Source of the DNA: Plectrocnemia conspersa
Lineage: Eukaryota; Arthropoda; Insecta; Trichoptera; Polycentropodidae
Assembly (NCBI GenBank): GCA_009617715.1
Contig: VTFK01000152.1
Coordinates: forward strand, 1-64,000
Length of the DNA stretch: 64,000 nucleotides
Direction: 5' to 3'
The notes under the pieces are model-generated. The model was not told the origin of the DNA, searched no databases, and was given only the letters and a program-made list of their open reading frames with translations. Of this stretch, positions 51,646-64,000 are shown piece after piece. The first letter of the stretch is position 1. Each line of letters opens with the position of its first letter. The position numbers and the translations under genes were made by a program.

Positions 51646-51709
51646 TACGAGTGGAGGCGGATGCGTGATCTAGTGAATTTACGACTAGTGACAAGAAAAC
51701 TTATACGCG

Positions 51710-54106
51710 ATGAAGGGGTTGCTAGTGTTGCTACTCTCTGTCGTAGCAGGTGATCTATTGTTTAATTCATATAAAATGTGTCGTGATTCTGTTCTTCTTC
51801 GTCCGTGCTTTTTGGAACACTTCGGATTAATACGAACCTTAATTTAGGAAAACGTGTTTGGACATTTAAAGTTCGTGGGTGATATATATGATCTTTTGAT
51901 AATATTACTGTTGAAAAATTAATTAACGTTTTTATATTAATAGCTTGAATTATTATAGCAGCAATTTTTCAATAAATATTTTAATTGAATATTACTAGAT
52001 GGTTTGAAAAACAAATCTGCTTTTACCTTTTTAATAGATATTTTCATTATGATGGCGTGAAATATTTTTCATATTGGTGCTATGTTTAATATATTTATTT
52101 ATATTCATCAGACTGAAATGAAAGTCTAGATCAGTGACATTTATTTTTATTAGTTTTAAATTATTATTTAAATTATTCATCTGTAAGATTATGAAAATCT
52201 AAGAAAACTAAATTTGTGATGATTGATTGGAACTAAAATCGTATAATAAGCAGTAATTCCGATCTCTGACACGATAGATATTGAAAACACTAGAATCCAT
52301 ATGGAATTCAGGTCTTTCAGCTATTAGTCACCGACTTATACCACTAGTTTATCGTATTGGTTAATACTACAAAATATTTAATCTTCATGTCATTTTCACT
52401 AAGAATTTAAAACATCGAATTTTATGTTTTTTTTTTTATTAAAAACTGTAATTTTATTAAATTAGTATACCCATTTATGTAGACGACGCAAAATTTCAGT
52501 TTTTTAAGGTTGTTCGGTCATTTATAACAATTTAAGCTCGAAGAATTAAAAAAAAAATAAATTAACGTATATAAGATTATTTTATTTTATTTTATTTATA
52601 CTATATTTTTGTGGAACCAAAGTGTTCCGTAGAATACAGCGTTAAATTCAATGTTAAATATTGTCCTTTTGAGTTTAAAAGAACGTAAGTGTGACATCAT
52701 TTGTTCACCAATGATAAATATGGAAAATTGGATTTTATATGGCGATGATTTATGACAAATATAAAAATTCATTATTTATATAAAACCAAAACTTCGTTTC
52801 CCTGTATTTAAAAATTAAGCTCAGCTCTATGGATTTTTAGATGGATACACTTTATGTACAATATGCTAAGCATATATTAACATTGAAAATTATGTTTGGT
52901 TCTAGTTCAGAGTGAAAATCCTATAAAAAGGGATGTGTCGGAGCTTTTTCAGCCTCAAGAAGATCTAAGCGAGGGCTACGACTATCCAAAACCTCAAGTG
53001 TCGTATCCAGTACAACCGACACCCCAAGTTTTGGTTAGACCTGCACCGATACCGCAACCCAACTACATACCTCAACAGCCGAGCTACATTCAACGTCCGA
53101 TTCCACACGAACCTCCATTCGTACAAACGAGACCGATTATTCCATCGCCACCGGTCATCCAACAGTTGCCTTCCGTTCAGCCGCAGACTATATACGGACC
53201 TCCGAGGCCTCAGATCTATGTACAGCCAAGACCGCAACCCCAAGTGATTGTACGACCGCAGCCGCAGATATATGTACGTCCACAACCACAGAACATCAAT
53301 AGACCGCAACCACAGATCATATATAATCAACCCCAACCACAAATCATCCAACGTCCGCAACCTCAGGTTATATATCAACAACCTCGACCTCAACCACAAC
53401 CTCAAGTCATATATCAACAACCTCAACCACAAATCATCCAACGTCTGCAACCTCAAGTTATATATCAGCGACCGCAGCCTCAAATCATCACTCGTCCGCA
53501 ACCTCAAGTCATATATCAACAACCTCGACCTCAACCACAACCTCAAGTCATATATCAACAACCTCAACCACAAATCATCACTCGTCCGCAACCTCAAGTC
53601 ATATATCAACAACCTCAACCACAAATCATAACTCGTCCACAACCTCAACCTCAACCGCAAATCATCACACGTCCATTACCACCATTGCAACCAGTACAAC
53701 CTCAAACCTCATACGGACCACCAGAACCTCAAGTCATAGACGTGAGAGGCAAAGTCGAAAGTGTAGCGAACACTGAAACATTCCAATCTGGCACCAATCG
53801 GGAGTTTCAGAGAAGATATTCTGGCCGCTCATCAACAAGATAACTGGAGGCTATTATCCAAACTATCCGGGTAATCAATACCCAGGATCGAATTCTATCG
53901 GTTATCCAGGAGGTGGCTGGTTCCCTGGAAACAAGTATCCGATGAGACTAGAGAGCGAACCCACTCAAGAAGTCAATATCGGTGTGAGCAGTATCGGTTC
54001 ATCAGAAACTGGTTACGACTACCCCAATCCAAACGAGCAAAAGCCCCCATTCGATCAACCGATTGCCCAATTCAAAATAACGATATATGAGCGCCGTCAC
54101 AACTAG
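51710..54106 (+). CDS. Secreted Pro/Gln-rich repeat protein, spliced, with frame break
   Basis: Exon 1, 51710-51749, encodes MKGLLVLLLSVVA and ends at a phase-1 donor (G|gtgatc). Exon 2 starts at 52906 after tggttctag, giving VQSENPIKRDVSELF, so the signal peptide ends near the junction. Then follow a YDYPKPQ motif, a Pro/Gln/Tyr/Ile-rich region with at least ten repeats of the PQPQIITRPQPQVIYQQ kind, and a stop at 53841-53843. Beyond it, in another frame, the sequence is clearly still coding to a TAG at 54104-54106: GGYYPNYPGNQYPGS, then SSETGYDYPNPNEQKPPF. The frame changes between about 53777 and 53840, equivalent to one missing base. This is either an assembly error or a recent lesion. 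It is likely an extracellular cuticle- or matrix-type protein; no chitin-binding R&R consensus is visible. Confidence 0.8.
51750..52905 (+). other. Intron of the Pro/Gln-rich protein gene
   Basis: AT-rich, bounded by gtgatc and tctag; nothing else recognised. Confidence 0.6.
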
Positions 54107-54255
54107 TGTAACTTTTTATACCATTTTACATAAATATTACATCGGAACTTCACTCTCACGTGTCTTGAGTATACATTGTACGTTGAATAATTATCACCGG
54201 ATGTTGTAATACACTGATTGTGATATTTAATATGTATGTATGTATAAGATATACA

Positions 54256-54261
54256 AATAAA
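54256..54261 (+). promoter_or_regulatory. Poly(A) signal of the Pro/Gln-rich gene
   Basis: AATAAA 150 bp after the downstream TAG, the first after the gene. Confidence 0.5.
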
Positions 54262-54269
54262 ATATGCCA

Positions 54270-55195
54270 AAAAGTAATTCCACGTTTTGAATTGATAATT
54301 GATTTTTTTATGATTTACGAACAACTAAATGCCTACCTTTGTGTTTGCTTATTACATCACTGATTCCTGGGAGTGAAAATCTTGTGTCAATAGAGACCAC
54401 GCCTCGTAAATATCTTCGAAGGTCAAAAGCTCTTTAATTTTACATAAATCATAAGACAATATTGTAAATAAAAAAAACATTTATTATTATGCTATATTCA
54501 TATATTACAGGGTCTTAATCCTCTATATAATTTGAGATTAGCAGTATACTATAGTCTTATATAGAATTTATATAACATCACGCTTTTGTGGCAACACTCA
54601 AAATTAGCTTAATATTTAAAGTAAAACATAAAAAAAATAGATTAGTAGAATTTTGGTGTCAATTGTGACTTTCACAATTTGATATGAATGAGTCTTATAA
54701 TTAGTGTAAGTTTTATGTAGGGTAAAGTGTTTTAAGATTATTGTAAAAAATAAAGTTGAATTAAACAATCAGGTAGATTTTCTCTGCATGTAAAGGATAA
54801 GTGAGAATGATTCCAGTTTTTTTCTTCAAAGTTGTTATAGAATAATTAAAATGAATTATATTAATTTTGTTTTATAACATGATTATATCTGCAATATATC
54901 TCTGATTTGCTCCAGAAACACCATATTTTATGGATATATAATAATTATTAAGCCATACGTATAATAGTAATAAAATAGTCTGAATTTTAAAAGACTTAAT
55001 AAATGATTAAGAACTCATGACATGAACTTGCAGTTTCATCGAATATCATTAAGAAACCAAAAACCTCTCACAGTTAAAATGTTTATATTAAATATAATCT
55101 TTTATGAAAAAAATAAAAATCATGAAAAAATTTTTACAGAATAATGTAAAGGAGGCGAAAATGTTCTATAATAGAATTTGAAGAATATTTTTGGA
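54270..55195. other. AT-rich spacer, no gene
   Basis: Nothing recognisable. Confidence 0.5.
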
Positions 55196-55199
55196 TCAT

Positions 55200-56660
55200 A
55201 TACATAAGTAGGATATAATGATTTTTGTGACTATGATATCTGCCGTAGTATAAATATGTCAGTTGAGTTTTTTAGCTAGCTTGATCCATTATTTTGTTTC
55301 AAAATGGCAGTCATAAAAATATAAAATAGTAAATCATAACCTCATTAAAAAAATTCTAAGGAAAAAAATGAACGAGAAATAAAAGCAGATATAAATATAC
55401 AAAAATATTATTTATATGGGACGAGGAATTAATGCTATAGTTATAATTGGATTCTTTATAGCTTTTCTGAAAGATTGTTTATATACATATTAAATTTCGG
55501 CTAAATTTGTAAGCAAGCTTGATCCTGTTTCAAAATGGCAGCTATTAAAAGTTTAAAAAAGCAATTTTCTTTACAGAAAGTGTAAAGGGGTAAAAATGTT
55601 TAAGCAAAATAAAAAATTGTCATTAATATGAGATTATAACATTGTTTGAGGACACGATAACTGTTCAAGTTTTAATCAGATTTTTTTAACCCTTTAAAAG
55701 CCAGCGACTAATTATTCTCTTCACGCGGCAGTATTTTTTTTAAATAGATATAAAATACTTGGTTTACTGATTAATGATGTTGGTACAATACTAGTTAGTT
55801 AAATAAAAAATTGAAAATAATTAATCAACTTGTTTTAAAAAAATAATCAACAAGTGACTCACTGGTGTTTAGGTGGTTAAAACCCTTCTGAAAAATTACT
55901 GGTTTAGTGATTATTGCGCAAATGAAAATTGTAAGCATAGACGATTGTTTGATTGTCAAATATATTTTACTTTTAATTTTAACTACTTTATATTCTTCTC
56001 TATTTTTAAATAAAAAATTGTGTATAATTAGGAAATGTAAGATCATACCAATGTTAATTACTAATATAATTGTAAAATATTTTTAAAACATGATATTTTT
56101 AAATTAAAATCATATTGACATCTATGATATATACATAAAATATTTTTTATATATATGAACGTATATTTAAATAGACATATATATGTATATTGATCATCTA
56201 TAATCGGAATTTTCGCTGTGTGCAATTTTCGTTTGCGCAATAAAACCATTCGAAAATATTTTCAGAAGGGTTTTAAAGAAATCTGATTAAAACTGTAGCA
56301 ATAAACCGGTTATCAAATTTTTCATATAACAAACATTCAAATCAGTAATTCTGTTTTAAAATAGCAGCCATAAAAAAACGAATAAAAAAACATAGCTTGG
56401 TACAAAAAATCTTACTGGAAAAATTAAAGAAGTAAATAGTGATCTCATTTAGAAATTTAAATATTTTTTTTTAAATTTTTCATTTACATGGGATAAAACG
56501 GTTTTTGAGGACATGATAACTGCTGTAGTTTTAATTATATTGTCACGAAGTAGTTCTTAAAAACCTTAACCTTGTAAATATGTAAGTTTGTTACTAGCAA
56601 GCTTCTGTTTAAAAATTGCGGCTATTCAAAAAAAGTATAACTTTGTTTAAAAAATAAGTC
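55200..56660. repeat. Degenerate dispersed-tandem repeat array
   Basis: Several decayed copies of a module with the landmarks 'gaggacacgataactg' (55648, 56509; altered at 55228), 'tttcaaaatggcag' (55298, 55529; altered near 56352 and 56610) and 'taaagg.g.aaaatgtt'. Spacing between copies is irregular, 230-430 bp. A related copy lies at 125-215. Family unknown. At 55686 a TTAACCCTTTAAAAGCC end of piggyBac type is embedded. Confidence 0.6.
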
Positions 56661-58815
56661 AGAAATATTTCATATTTGAAATAAAAAAAAAACTTTATTT
56701 TACAGCTTTTTATATTAGGAAAACTACCTAAAGTTTTAAAATCCAAAAATATTAACCACGAAATGGACTGATAATATCAAAAATGTGATTCATAAATCCA
56801 TTACTTTTTTAGGTAAAATAAAATTTTATGTTTAGCCACAACATCTCGCAAATATATTCTAAGCATTATGCTGACACTTCATTAAAATATGACAAGCCAA
56901 CTTTTTGGCTTAACGCATGTTAGTCAAACTGAAGCCAATTATTTGGCTTTTCGCCGGTAAAGTGTTAATTAGAAAGCAATATAGTATGCAATATATTTTT
57001 TTTTATTTGTTAGTGTTGTTGTGGGTTTTCGAAAAGTAAAATATCCAAGAAGAAATATATATAAATGCATATTTAATAATACGACATGATATTACAACAG
57101 TATTGAACAGTGCGTAAATATCGAGTAAACGGCAAAATTCACGCACTCGCATATCACAATAACCTCAGAATACATTAATAATCACATAAAATAAATTACG
57201 ACATTAATGACAGTGCTTTGGTAAATTTCGTTTCCGAAAATTAAAAAAAAAAAAAAACAAAACGTGTATTATTTACATATACAATTTTAAAATCAGATGA
57301 ACACTTCAAAGCCTTAAAGATTACGTACCAGATGGGAGATTTACACAATTACACGACTACTGTACAAATATAATGAGGCACCATTTATATTTTAATAACA
57401 TAGCCTATGCTTTAATTTATATACGATAACGTCATAATAAAAAAATGTGATGATTAGACACTTTGTAACTTTCGTCGATTATCAATTATCAGTCGCAAAG
57501 GTAAGACTTATGTCATTACATCAGCCGAATTATTGTGCCCGCCGTACTTTTTTACTATACCTAGACGGCAAACGTTATCTCGAACCGTTTAATAGACAAT
57601 TTCACTCTCAACATTTAATTAGACTATACGCAGATAGATAACATTTTCGGTGAGTTGTGCCAAAGTAATTTAAATAATATTTTTTTTGGCACAAGGCATT
57701 AAAATTTTGACTGCAAAGTGAAAATAATAATTAGCTTAAAATAAAAATGTGCTTTATTAGGTGTAAAATAAATTCACTTAATAATATGATATTCAAATTG
57801 GTTAGCGTTAGAATGTTTATTATTTATCGTTTAAGTTACTCTCCAGCTACAAAGCGACACAACTTGCGTTATTTTGATGATATTGATATTAAAGCACCAG
57901 CCACATGGATCATATCATTTTATTATTTTGGTATTGAAAAGAATCTTTGAACCTTGTTAAGGCCTTGACGAAATTCTAGGGTTTATTGGAATATAAACTA
58001 AGCTCCAGTGGATCATTTTGAATGCTGGTATATAGATTTATGTCAGATGCTGTTCTTATGTATGAACTAAGGACAGATATATTTAAGTTGTGTCACCGGC
58101 GCTGGGAGTTGTAATTTTAATAGAAAATTAATATTTTTTTAAAGAGAAAACTTGAGATTCGCTCTTTGTTATCTTACATTTAAAAAAACCGATCTAATAT
58201 ATAAAAAAAAAACAATATTCAACTGTGATGCACACTATATGAAAAAATGGGAATTACACATCGACAAGGTAATAAAATATCACAGGTATGAATGAAGACA
58301 TTAATTGAATTCATGTACAGAAAAAGGCGTAAGTCTCGGAATCACTAAAATCAATTTTTATTATTTGATAGATTTAATATAATTTCTTACAGCAAAGAGT
58401 GGCTTATTGCAAAAATATGTAACAACTTGACTTATGCCAGTTTTACGCACTTGGGTTCAATTGAAGCAATCCGAGAAGCAGAATCAAAACTGTTCCGATT
58501 CGCGAATTGACACGATTACATTGAATAAAATTGAATTTCACTGGCAAATTGATGACAAGTGACTGGTCCATTTATCTACTATAGTGTGCATTATAGTCAT
58601 CAACAATTGTGCCAGTTGTTTGGAACATCCTATTGTTTTTTGAAGCGCACATACACAAATTATTTGTATATACAAAATAATAATAAGCATTTTATATGTC
58701 AACTGGCAACTCCGATTGGACATTTAAAAAATTACAACTAAACTAAGCCATCACCGGCTGGTTTTGCAAATCGGAGGTACTGCACTGCACATACACTTAA
58801 AAGACTATTGGAAAT
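56660..58815. other. AT-rich spacer, no convincing gene
   Basis: Short frames near 57447-57641 and 57747-57950 have no recognisable content. A TTAA-type end (GGTAAAGTGTTAA, 56956-56968) matches the terminus seen in the histone arms near 5042 in inverted form. Confidence 0.4.
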
Positions 58816-58819
58816 AATG

Positions 58820-61159
58820 CTAGAACATTATCGGTTTATCTTGGCATTGATTTATGACATATTGTGTAAAGCGCTTTAGGAACTTTGGATATTCTCGTTT
58901 GTAGACAGCTCGCAAGACGGACGCTGGAGCCCAACCGCCGGGATTAACTGTAAATAAAAAAAGTTTAAATTAAGATGGCTGTAAAATATGAATAAAAAAA
59001 TATTTATAAATCATAACAACATATATTAATACATAACGATCTTCGATTATTATTGTATAATATTTCTATACAAAGTAAATATTAAAAAAAAGTTGTACTC
59101 TTAAATTGCGAAAGAAAATTGTCCAGCAGGGTGGCTGATGCTTTTGCACTGTATTTCATCTGGCCCTCATTATTTTTGGTTTAATCCAATGAGTTATTTT
59201 TCACAGGAAAATAATAAAAAATTGTCCACTATCTCAAAAAACACAATCGTCGTGAAATATCATCTTTGATAAACATAGGTTAGATCCATATTGCCTTTAC
59301 GTTTCGTTTAAATTTCTGGCGCACAGAAAACAAAACCATCCGGAGCACATTTTGCATACTCGTTTCAATTTTTTCATCATGCATACAGTGAAAGATGAAA
59401 AATGATAATGTGCAAACCAAATTTTGGTCAATAGGACTGCTCTTGATGTGAAATTTTTGACTTCTGAGAAGTGATAATTGTTTTTTGTGCTCATAGTGTG
59501 AACGCCCGATTACCGAGCGTTCCCACTGGGATGGCACGATTTTATTGCTTTTTACATGGATTCAAAACAGGGACACCTCTTTGATTTTGAGCAGAAAAAT
59601 GCATGTCGTTTAATGAATCTTAATAAAATTGAAATTAAAAAAAAACGACCAGACTGAGCAACTTTTGCCTCCCCCATGGAAAAATCTGAAATGGCTCCTG
59701 GCGCTTCACAATTTTATTTTCTGAATAATAATGAAGTATCTATTAAAAAATGTGAAACTTAATTCTGATTAAATTTTTTAGCTGTCCATATTTTATTTTT
59801 GATTCTGTACATGGTTTTCACATATGTAAATTTGTACGACTTTTTTATACCGGCCCGCTAAGTATTTCAAAATTTTAATCCGGCTCGGTTTTCAAAAATT
59901 TTGGGGTCCCCTGGCTTAGACAAATATAAAATTCATGCCAGTTGATAGAAGTATTCTTATTGGTTACTAAAATGTATGATTCCGATTAAAAACAGAACAG
60001 AGTAAAAGAAGATAATAATTTATACATACCGACTGAACAATACGTTATCTTTGTTGTTATGTCATCTCTGGTTATTTGAGCGCCTGATTTCGGTGGATTA
60101 ACTTTAGTCTGACATACTAAACACACGGTCAATTTTACACGTACGCATTTTCCCATATTTTCCTGAAAAATAATATCCATAAGATGGTGACGATTTCACT
60201 CTATATTATAAACGAAAAATAGCAAACTCACCGGATGTTCAATACTCGTCGTCGAGTGATTACATACTAGCCAAAGATCTTGAGCGTCAGGGTCCTCGGT
60301 GTCAGGCGCATGCCGCATATGAGACCAGAAGAGCGCGTCTCTTTGATTTGCTGGCCATATTCGTTTGTGGGTTTGCAAAAATATCATAGCTTCTTCGGAG
60401 ATCTTTTCAACTATCGTCATTTGCTCCAGCGTTGCTAAAAAATGACATTGGCTGTGATAATTTGGATTAAATATAATATAAACCCATGTTTTATTAATAT
60501 GTGGTAGGTATGAAACCGTGATTTTTTAACTTTGAGACGAAAATTGTAACGCGAGTAAGCAATACAACTAATGCACTTACTCTCCCAGTCATGCCTGTAT
60601 TCGGGTCGGAAAAAAAAGTGACATATTTCGTGTCCGGTCACACCGCGCACTTTGTGTACTGCTTTCAGAGGATCCATGACCATACCGTCTACCTCTTCCT
60701 CCCTGCAAGTATCGCAAACATGTAATCCATCATCTCTGACAGTGTGTGTGCTCAATCAATTATACGGTTACCTTCGATACATGCGCATGTCACCTTCTTC
60801 GGCAAATATTTGCCAGCCGCTGCTCCCTTCGTTGCCGACACCTTCGAGCGCGTGTTGCAACTGTTCCATTGAGACTTTTTCCATCTAAAAACATGACCAA
60901 ATGTTATAGCATAGTATGATTTCATACTGGTGTTTGATTGTTAGATGCGCACTTCTGTCCATAGTGGATGCGCTAGCAAATTCGGATCTGTCTGAAGAGG
61001 CACGGGAAGCGGTATGCCAACGGAAGTCTGTCTCGACGGTGGCAATGAAGAAATGGGAGTCCGGGCGAGTCTAGCTTCTCTCTCCTCTTCGATTCTGTCA
61101 AGCCCAGTTTCAACGGCGTCGTAGAATTCATCTTCGGGTAGTGTCGAATGAGGTCCTTC
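58820..61159 (-). CDS. CERT: Ceramide transfer protein (CERT), 3' exons, partial
   Basis: Seven minus-strand coding pieces with matching splice signals and phases: 61159-60953, 60884-60772, 60702-60581, 60434-60232, 60162-60030 and 58947-58820, the last ending ...DKPIMF and stop (six exons are certain; upstream ones lie outside). The first holds an FFAT motif, EDEFYDAVE, which docks CERT on VAP proteins of the ER. The others form the START domain that extracts ceramide at the ER and delivers it to the Golgi for sphingomyelin-type lipid synthesis: [107 protein letters not shown]. All agree with the CERT family in order and spacing. The donor at 60952 (gtgcgc) is weak. The N-terminal PH domain is not in the window. 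Confidence 0.93.
59400..59565. repeat. Half-copy of the foldback repeat, inside CERT intron
   Basis: Shares 'aattttggtca', 'cttctgagaagtgataattgtt', 'cgagcgttcccactgggat' and 'cgattttattgctttt' with 39860-40070. Lies in the last intron of CERT. Confidence 0.7.
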
Positions 61160-62062
61160 CTAAAGTAAAAAAAGGACGTTAGTTGATAATTTTGGTTAAC
61201 ATTGGAGATAATGAGGTAATTCAAAATTAAACTACACAAACATCACCACCAATACTAGTTAATACCCAGAAGAAAACGATCATTCTAAATTTGGTGCTAA
61301 AAGCAAACACAATTTAGGGAATCATTTCTGTATTACGTCACACATTCTAATTGATAGCGAAATATTAAACAAATCTTAATTAATCAGTATGCCGATATCG
61401 CATACACCACGGTGATAAGCTGTAGCATTAATCATTCATGGATAAATATACAATTCAATATAAAAGTCGCATAAAAAAAACTACAAACATATATTAAATA
61501 TATTTATGCAAATGTCTCTTGAATCTGGTCGAGTCGATTAAATATATAATAGAAGCCCCAAAGTGACGAAGCAAACATATCCAAATCAGGTCTAATATCC
61601 TGAGGTCAATGTCGTCAAATCGGAACTTCCTGCATTTACAAATTGGTCATTGGAATGAACATCCAATATTTTTACAGGCTTTCTTCAGAATTTTAGGCAA
61701 GAGAAGGCTTATCTCTAGTTACGTATGTCGAGCACGTATCGATTGTGTGAAATTCGGAACGCCTCCTTAAACAATTTGACTTGTCCATGACACGAAAATG
61801 AAGCGCGATAAGTGTATGTATCGGAGTTGCTCAATAATTAGAGTGCGTAATCAAAGGATGGGTATTGAGCGATAGTGCTGAGCGCAGAAAAGTTCAAAGC
61901 TATTCAAAATTGAAGCCAATAAATAAATGCATCCTTCAATTTATAGATATTTACGTCAAAAGATGACATGTACACTCAGTGTACATCATAGGAATGTAAC
62001 GATTAATCGGTTTCGAAGGAATAAAATATAAACAAGTGTTGTCGCACCCTTAACGTTTCATA

Positions 62063-62299
62063 CTATATTTGTCGATAATCAATAGCCAAAAGGGAATAAA
62101 AGCTTCCGAAATTTAAACGCACATAGTTTTCACTATAAATCGTCCCGCCTTTAAAACTGTCTAGGGTCAGATGTGGAACATTGATCGTCGATTTTCCACC
62201 AAGAACACACCAGACCCGCCCTGCCCTATCGTGCCATTCTACGATAATTTGGGCTTGGCGATCGTCATCAGCGATAACTCCACCTTTGTCGTTATACAT
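62063..62299 (-). CDS. Candidate exon or small gene of unknown function
   Basis: A 78-codon frame on the same strand as CERT, beginning right after a good acceptor (gtgttttcag|ATG). Its content looks protein-like (VIADDDRQAQIIVEWHDRAG, then VWCVLGGKSTINVPHLTLDS), and is Lys/Asp/Val-rich rather than AT-biased. It does not resemble CERT. It could be an exon of another isoform or gene, or part of an old mobile element. No confident family was recognised. Confidence 0.35.
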   Translation of the reverse strand: MYNDKGGVIADDDRQAQIIVEWHDRAGRVWCVLGGKSTINVPHLTLDSFKGGTIYSENYVRLNFGSFYSLLAIDYRQI

Positions 62300-62489
62300 C
62301 TGAAAACACTTTCAACTAAATAACTTTTTTTCGCTCTTACCATAGCCGAATAATGTCATAGTGTAAAATGTTCAACAGAGCCAGAAAGGTCAGAGGCATT
62401 GTTACGAATTGGGGCGCTAAAGGTTGCAAGCGCGTCGTCCCATATTTTTGTGACCTTAATGGGGTTTAGGTATTAAAATGTCGCACGCC

Positions 62490-62690
62490 CTATAGGCAGA
62501 TTGGCGTTCTCCAATGTCGAATCGATTTTTTTCCACAAAGGTAGAAAGTGCAAAGGGAGGGGTTGCGAAATCTTGCGTAGCGAAGGTGGACGCCTGGGTG
62601 ACCCCAAACTTCGATGGTCAACTCGTTTTTAATTGGGACATTGACGATGTTGCGTGAAAAACGATCGAATACTTTATGATTTTGACTCAA
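62490..62690 (-). other. GC-richer open stretch of unknown nature
   Basis: Encodes FSRNIVNVPIKNELTIEVWG and a Cys/Arg-containing end on the minus strand, ending in a normal stop. A kinesin-like reading of EVWGH was considered but is too short to support. It is likely a repeat or promoter-proximal DNA. Confidence 0.25.
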
Positions 62691-64000
62691 TTAGAGTAAC
62701 ATTTAAAGTCGTTCTGCTAATTTTAGTAACCCAGAAAAAACGTGCTGTCACGTTTACAATAATCTTGAAATATTAGTAAGTTTACCATTAAATGAAACAT
62801 ACCGCAAAAACTCGTGTTTGCCACTTTTAAAATTTGTCATAAAGTAATTTGCAGTCCTTGATAGAAGATTTTTGATCGCGATTTATTGGGAATATTAATT
62901 TAAATCAGCAAAAAAATAGTGAATGCCTAGTAACTATTTTCATTGATAAATTAAATCAAAACTAATTTTTTCATTGAGGTAATATATCGAGCAGAGTTAT
63001 TAAAAGTAAATTTGACTATTATTTTTGATCAAATAAAACGACTGTTTAGCTAGAAATAATTTATTATGTACATATGTTTCGGCGAATTATCGTTTAACAA
63101 ATATTTGACGTTAAAGAAAAAAATATGTACTACGTAAAACGTATTTTATTAAAATGATAGATGAATACCGTGTCAACATTAGTGAAAGCTACTACCGCGT
63201 AAATGTCAACAATGAGCTAGATATTCAGCTAAAGTGAATAAATGTAGTGAAACAATTGTTATAATTAAGGCTATAAATAAGAGATATTTGCTAATCTTCG
63301 TATAAAAAAATCATTTATAAAAAAATAAATACATAAATAGGGAAGAAGAATACACATATAAATGACAATTTTACGCGTTTAAATGTTAAAACCAATTTGC
63401 AGTCACAATACCCTTATAAAAATGACTGAAAAACGTATTGTACGGATCCACCCCTTCTAATGCAGTAGTTTAAACATATGCAGCAGTTGTGAAATATTAA
63501 AAAAAATCGTACAATTTTAATTTTTAAGAAAAAAGGGCTTTGATGATTTTCTCAAAAAAATTGCTGATTTTTGAGATACACATTTACAAAATATTCGGGG
63601 ATTAAATCATTTTATTTAAAAAAAAAATCGTTATTTTTTCGGACAATGATTCCTAGCTATTTTTGTTTCGGGTAAATTATAATTTATAATTATAAACTAA
63701 TACATATAATATAACATTTTCTTAATGGAAAATTTAAGTTTGTATTAAAATAATTAATAATTGCATTTTCGCGACAATCCATAATCGTTGCGTCAAAATT
63801 ATCTCCTTGGATTATCGTCGTAGTAAACAGTATTGTGTAACCGAGCATACGTATAATAACAGTTTTAAAGCACATTTGTATCCGCGCAGACGCCCATTAA
63901 CAGTTAAAAACCGTGGAAAAAAAAAGAAAAGGGAGTAGTTCCAAATACGCATTCCATATAAGATGACGGCATACCGCCGTTGTACATGAAGAGTATGATA

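Larger units (their letters stand above)
61160..64000 (-). other. CERT upstream intron or 5' region, mostly AT-rich
   Basis: No certain exon was found. Two stretches are GC-richer and open: 62063-62299 and 62490-62690, both on the minus strand. Confidence 0.45.

Noticed and set aside
51296..51694. 132-codon minus-strand frame
   Set aside because: Lies over the promoter of the Pro/Gln-rich gene, with no recognisable domain; likely chance in a GC-richer patch.
52965..53660. 231-codon Leu/Arg-rich minus-strand frame
   Set aside because: Antisense shadow of the PQ repeats.
62490..62690. Kinesin-3 exon because of EVWGH
   Set aside because: Only a few residues agree and the rest does not; insufficient.

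Overview
This is a window of AT-rich insect nuclear DNA. The evidence is a replication-dependent histone cluster with canonical 3' stem-loops, a spliced ceramide-transfer protein gene (CERT), two spliced genes for secreted repetitive structural proteins, and typical insect mobile DNA (jockey-like LINE pieces, piggyBac-like TTAA elements, hAT MITEs). The order is not fixed by anything seen here; Lepidoptera is only a guess. No bacterial, viral-genome or CRISPR features are present.

Layout. 1-3170: simple-sequence block, with a piggyBac-like end fragment, a long TA tract, a CA tract and about 0.9 kb of purine-rich strand. 3170-8939: left histone arm, H2A(-, broken), H2B(+, frameshifted), H4(-), H3(+), and the tail of H1(-). 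8940-18215: spacer with the rest of H1, a 2.8 kb piggyBac-like element, a foldback element flanked by TAA, and a scrambled jockey-like LINE. 18216-23985: right histone arm, the inverted near-copy of the left, H1 tail(+), H3(-, frameshifted), H4(+), H2B(-), H2A(+). 23986-29970: second piggyBac-like element carrying a nested hAT MITE, two more hAT MITEs and a degenerate tandem duplication. 30290-32423: an extra, diverged H3(+) and H1(+) pair. 32424-41486: mostly non-coding, with relics of a LINE, a complete-ended hAT element and a second hAT-like transposase. 41487-49136: gene for a secreted Gly/Ser/Asn/Tyr-rich repeat protein (silk-, cuticle- or eggshell-like). 51638-54261: gene for a secreted Pro/Gln-rich protein with a frame break near its 3' end. 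54107-58819: AT-rich, with degenerate repeats. 58820-61159: the last seven coding pieces of CERT on the minus strand; its 5' part lies beyond the window.

The histone genes supply chromatin protein in S phase and share TATA boxes (H1 excepted), divergent pairing and stem-loop 3' ends. The strongest observation is the 5.77 kb inverted duplication around a 9.28 kb spacer. Its right inner boundary joins a jockey-type gag zinc-knuckle region in frame to the H1 tail, and the lesions in the two arms are complementary, so the two arms together still hold an intact copy of every histone gene.
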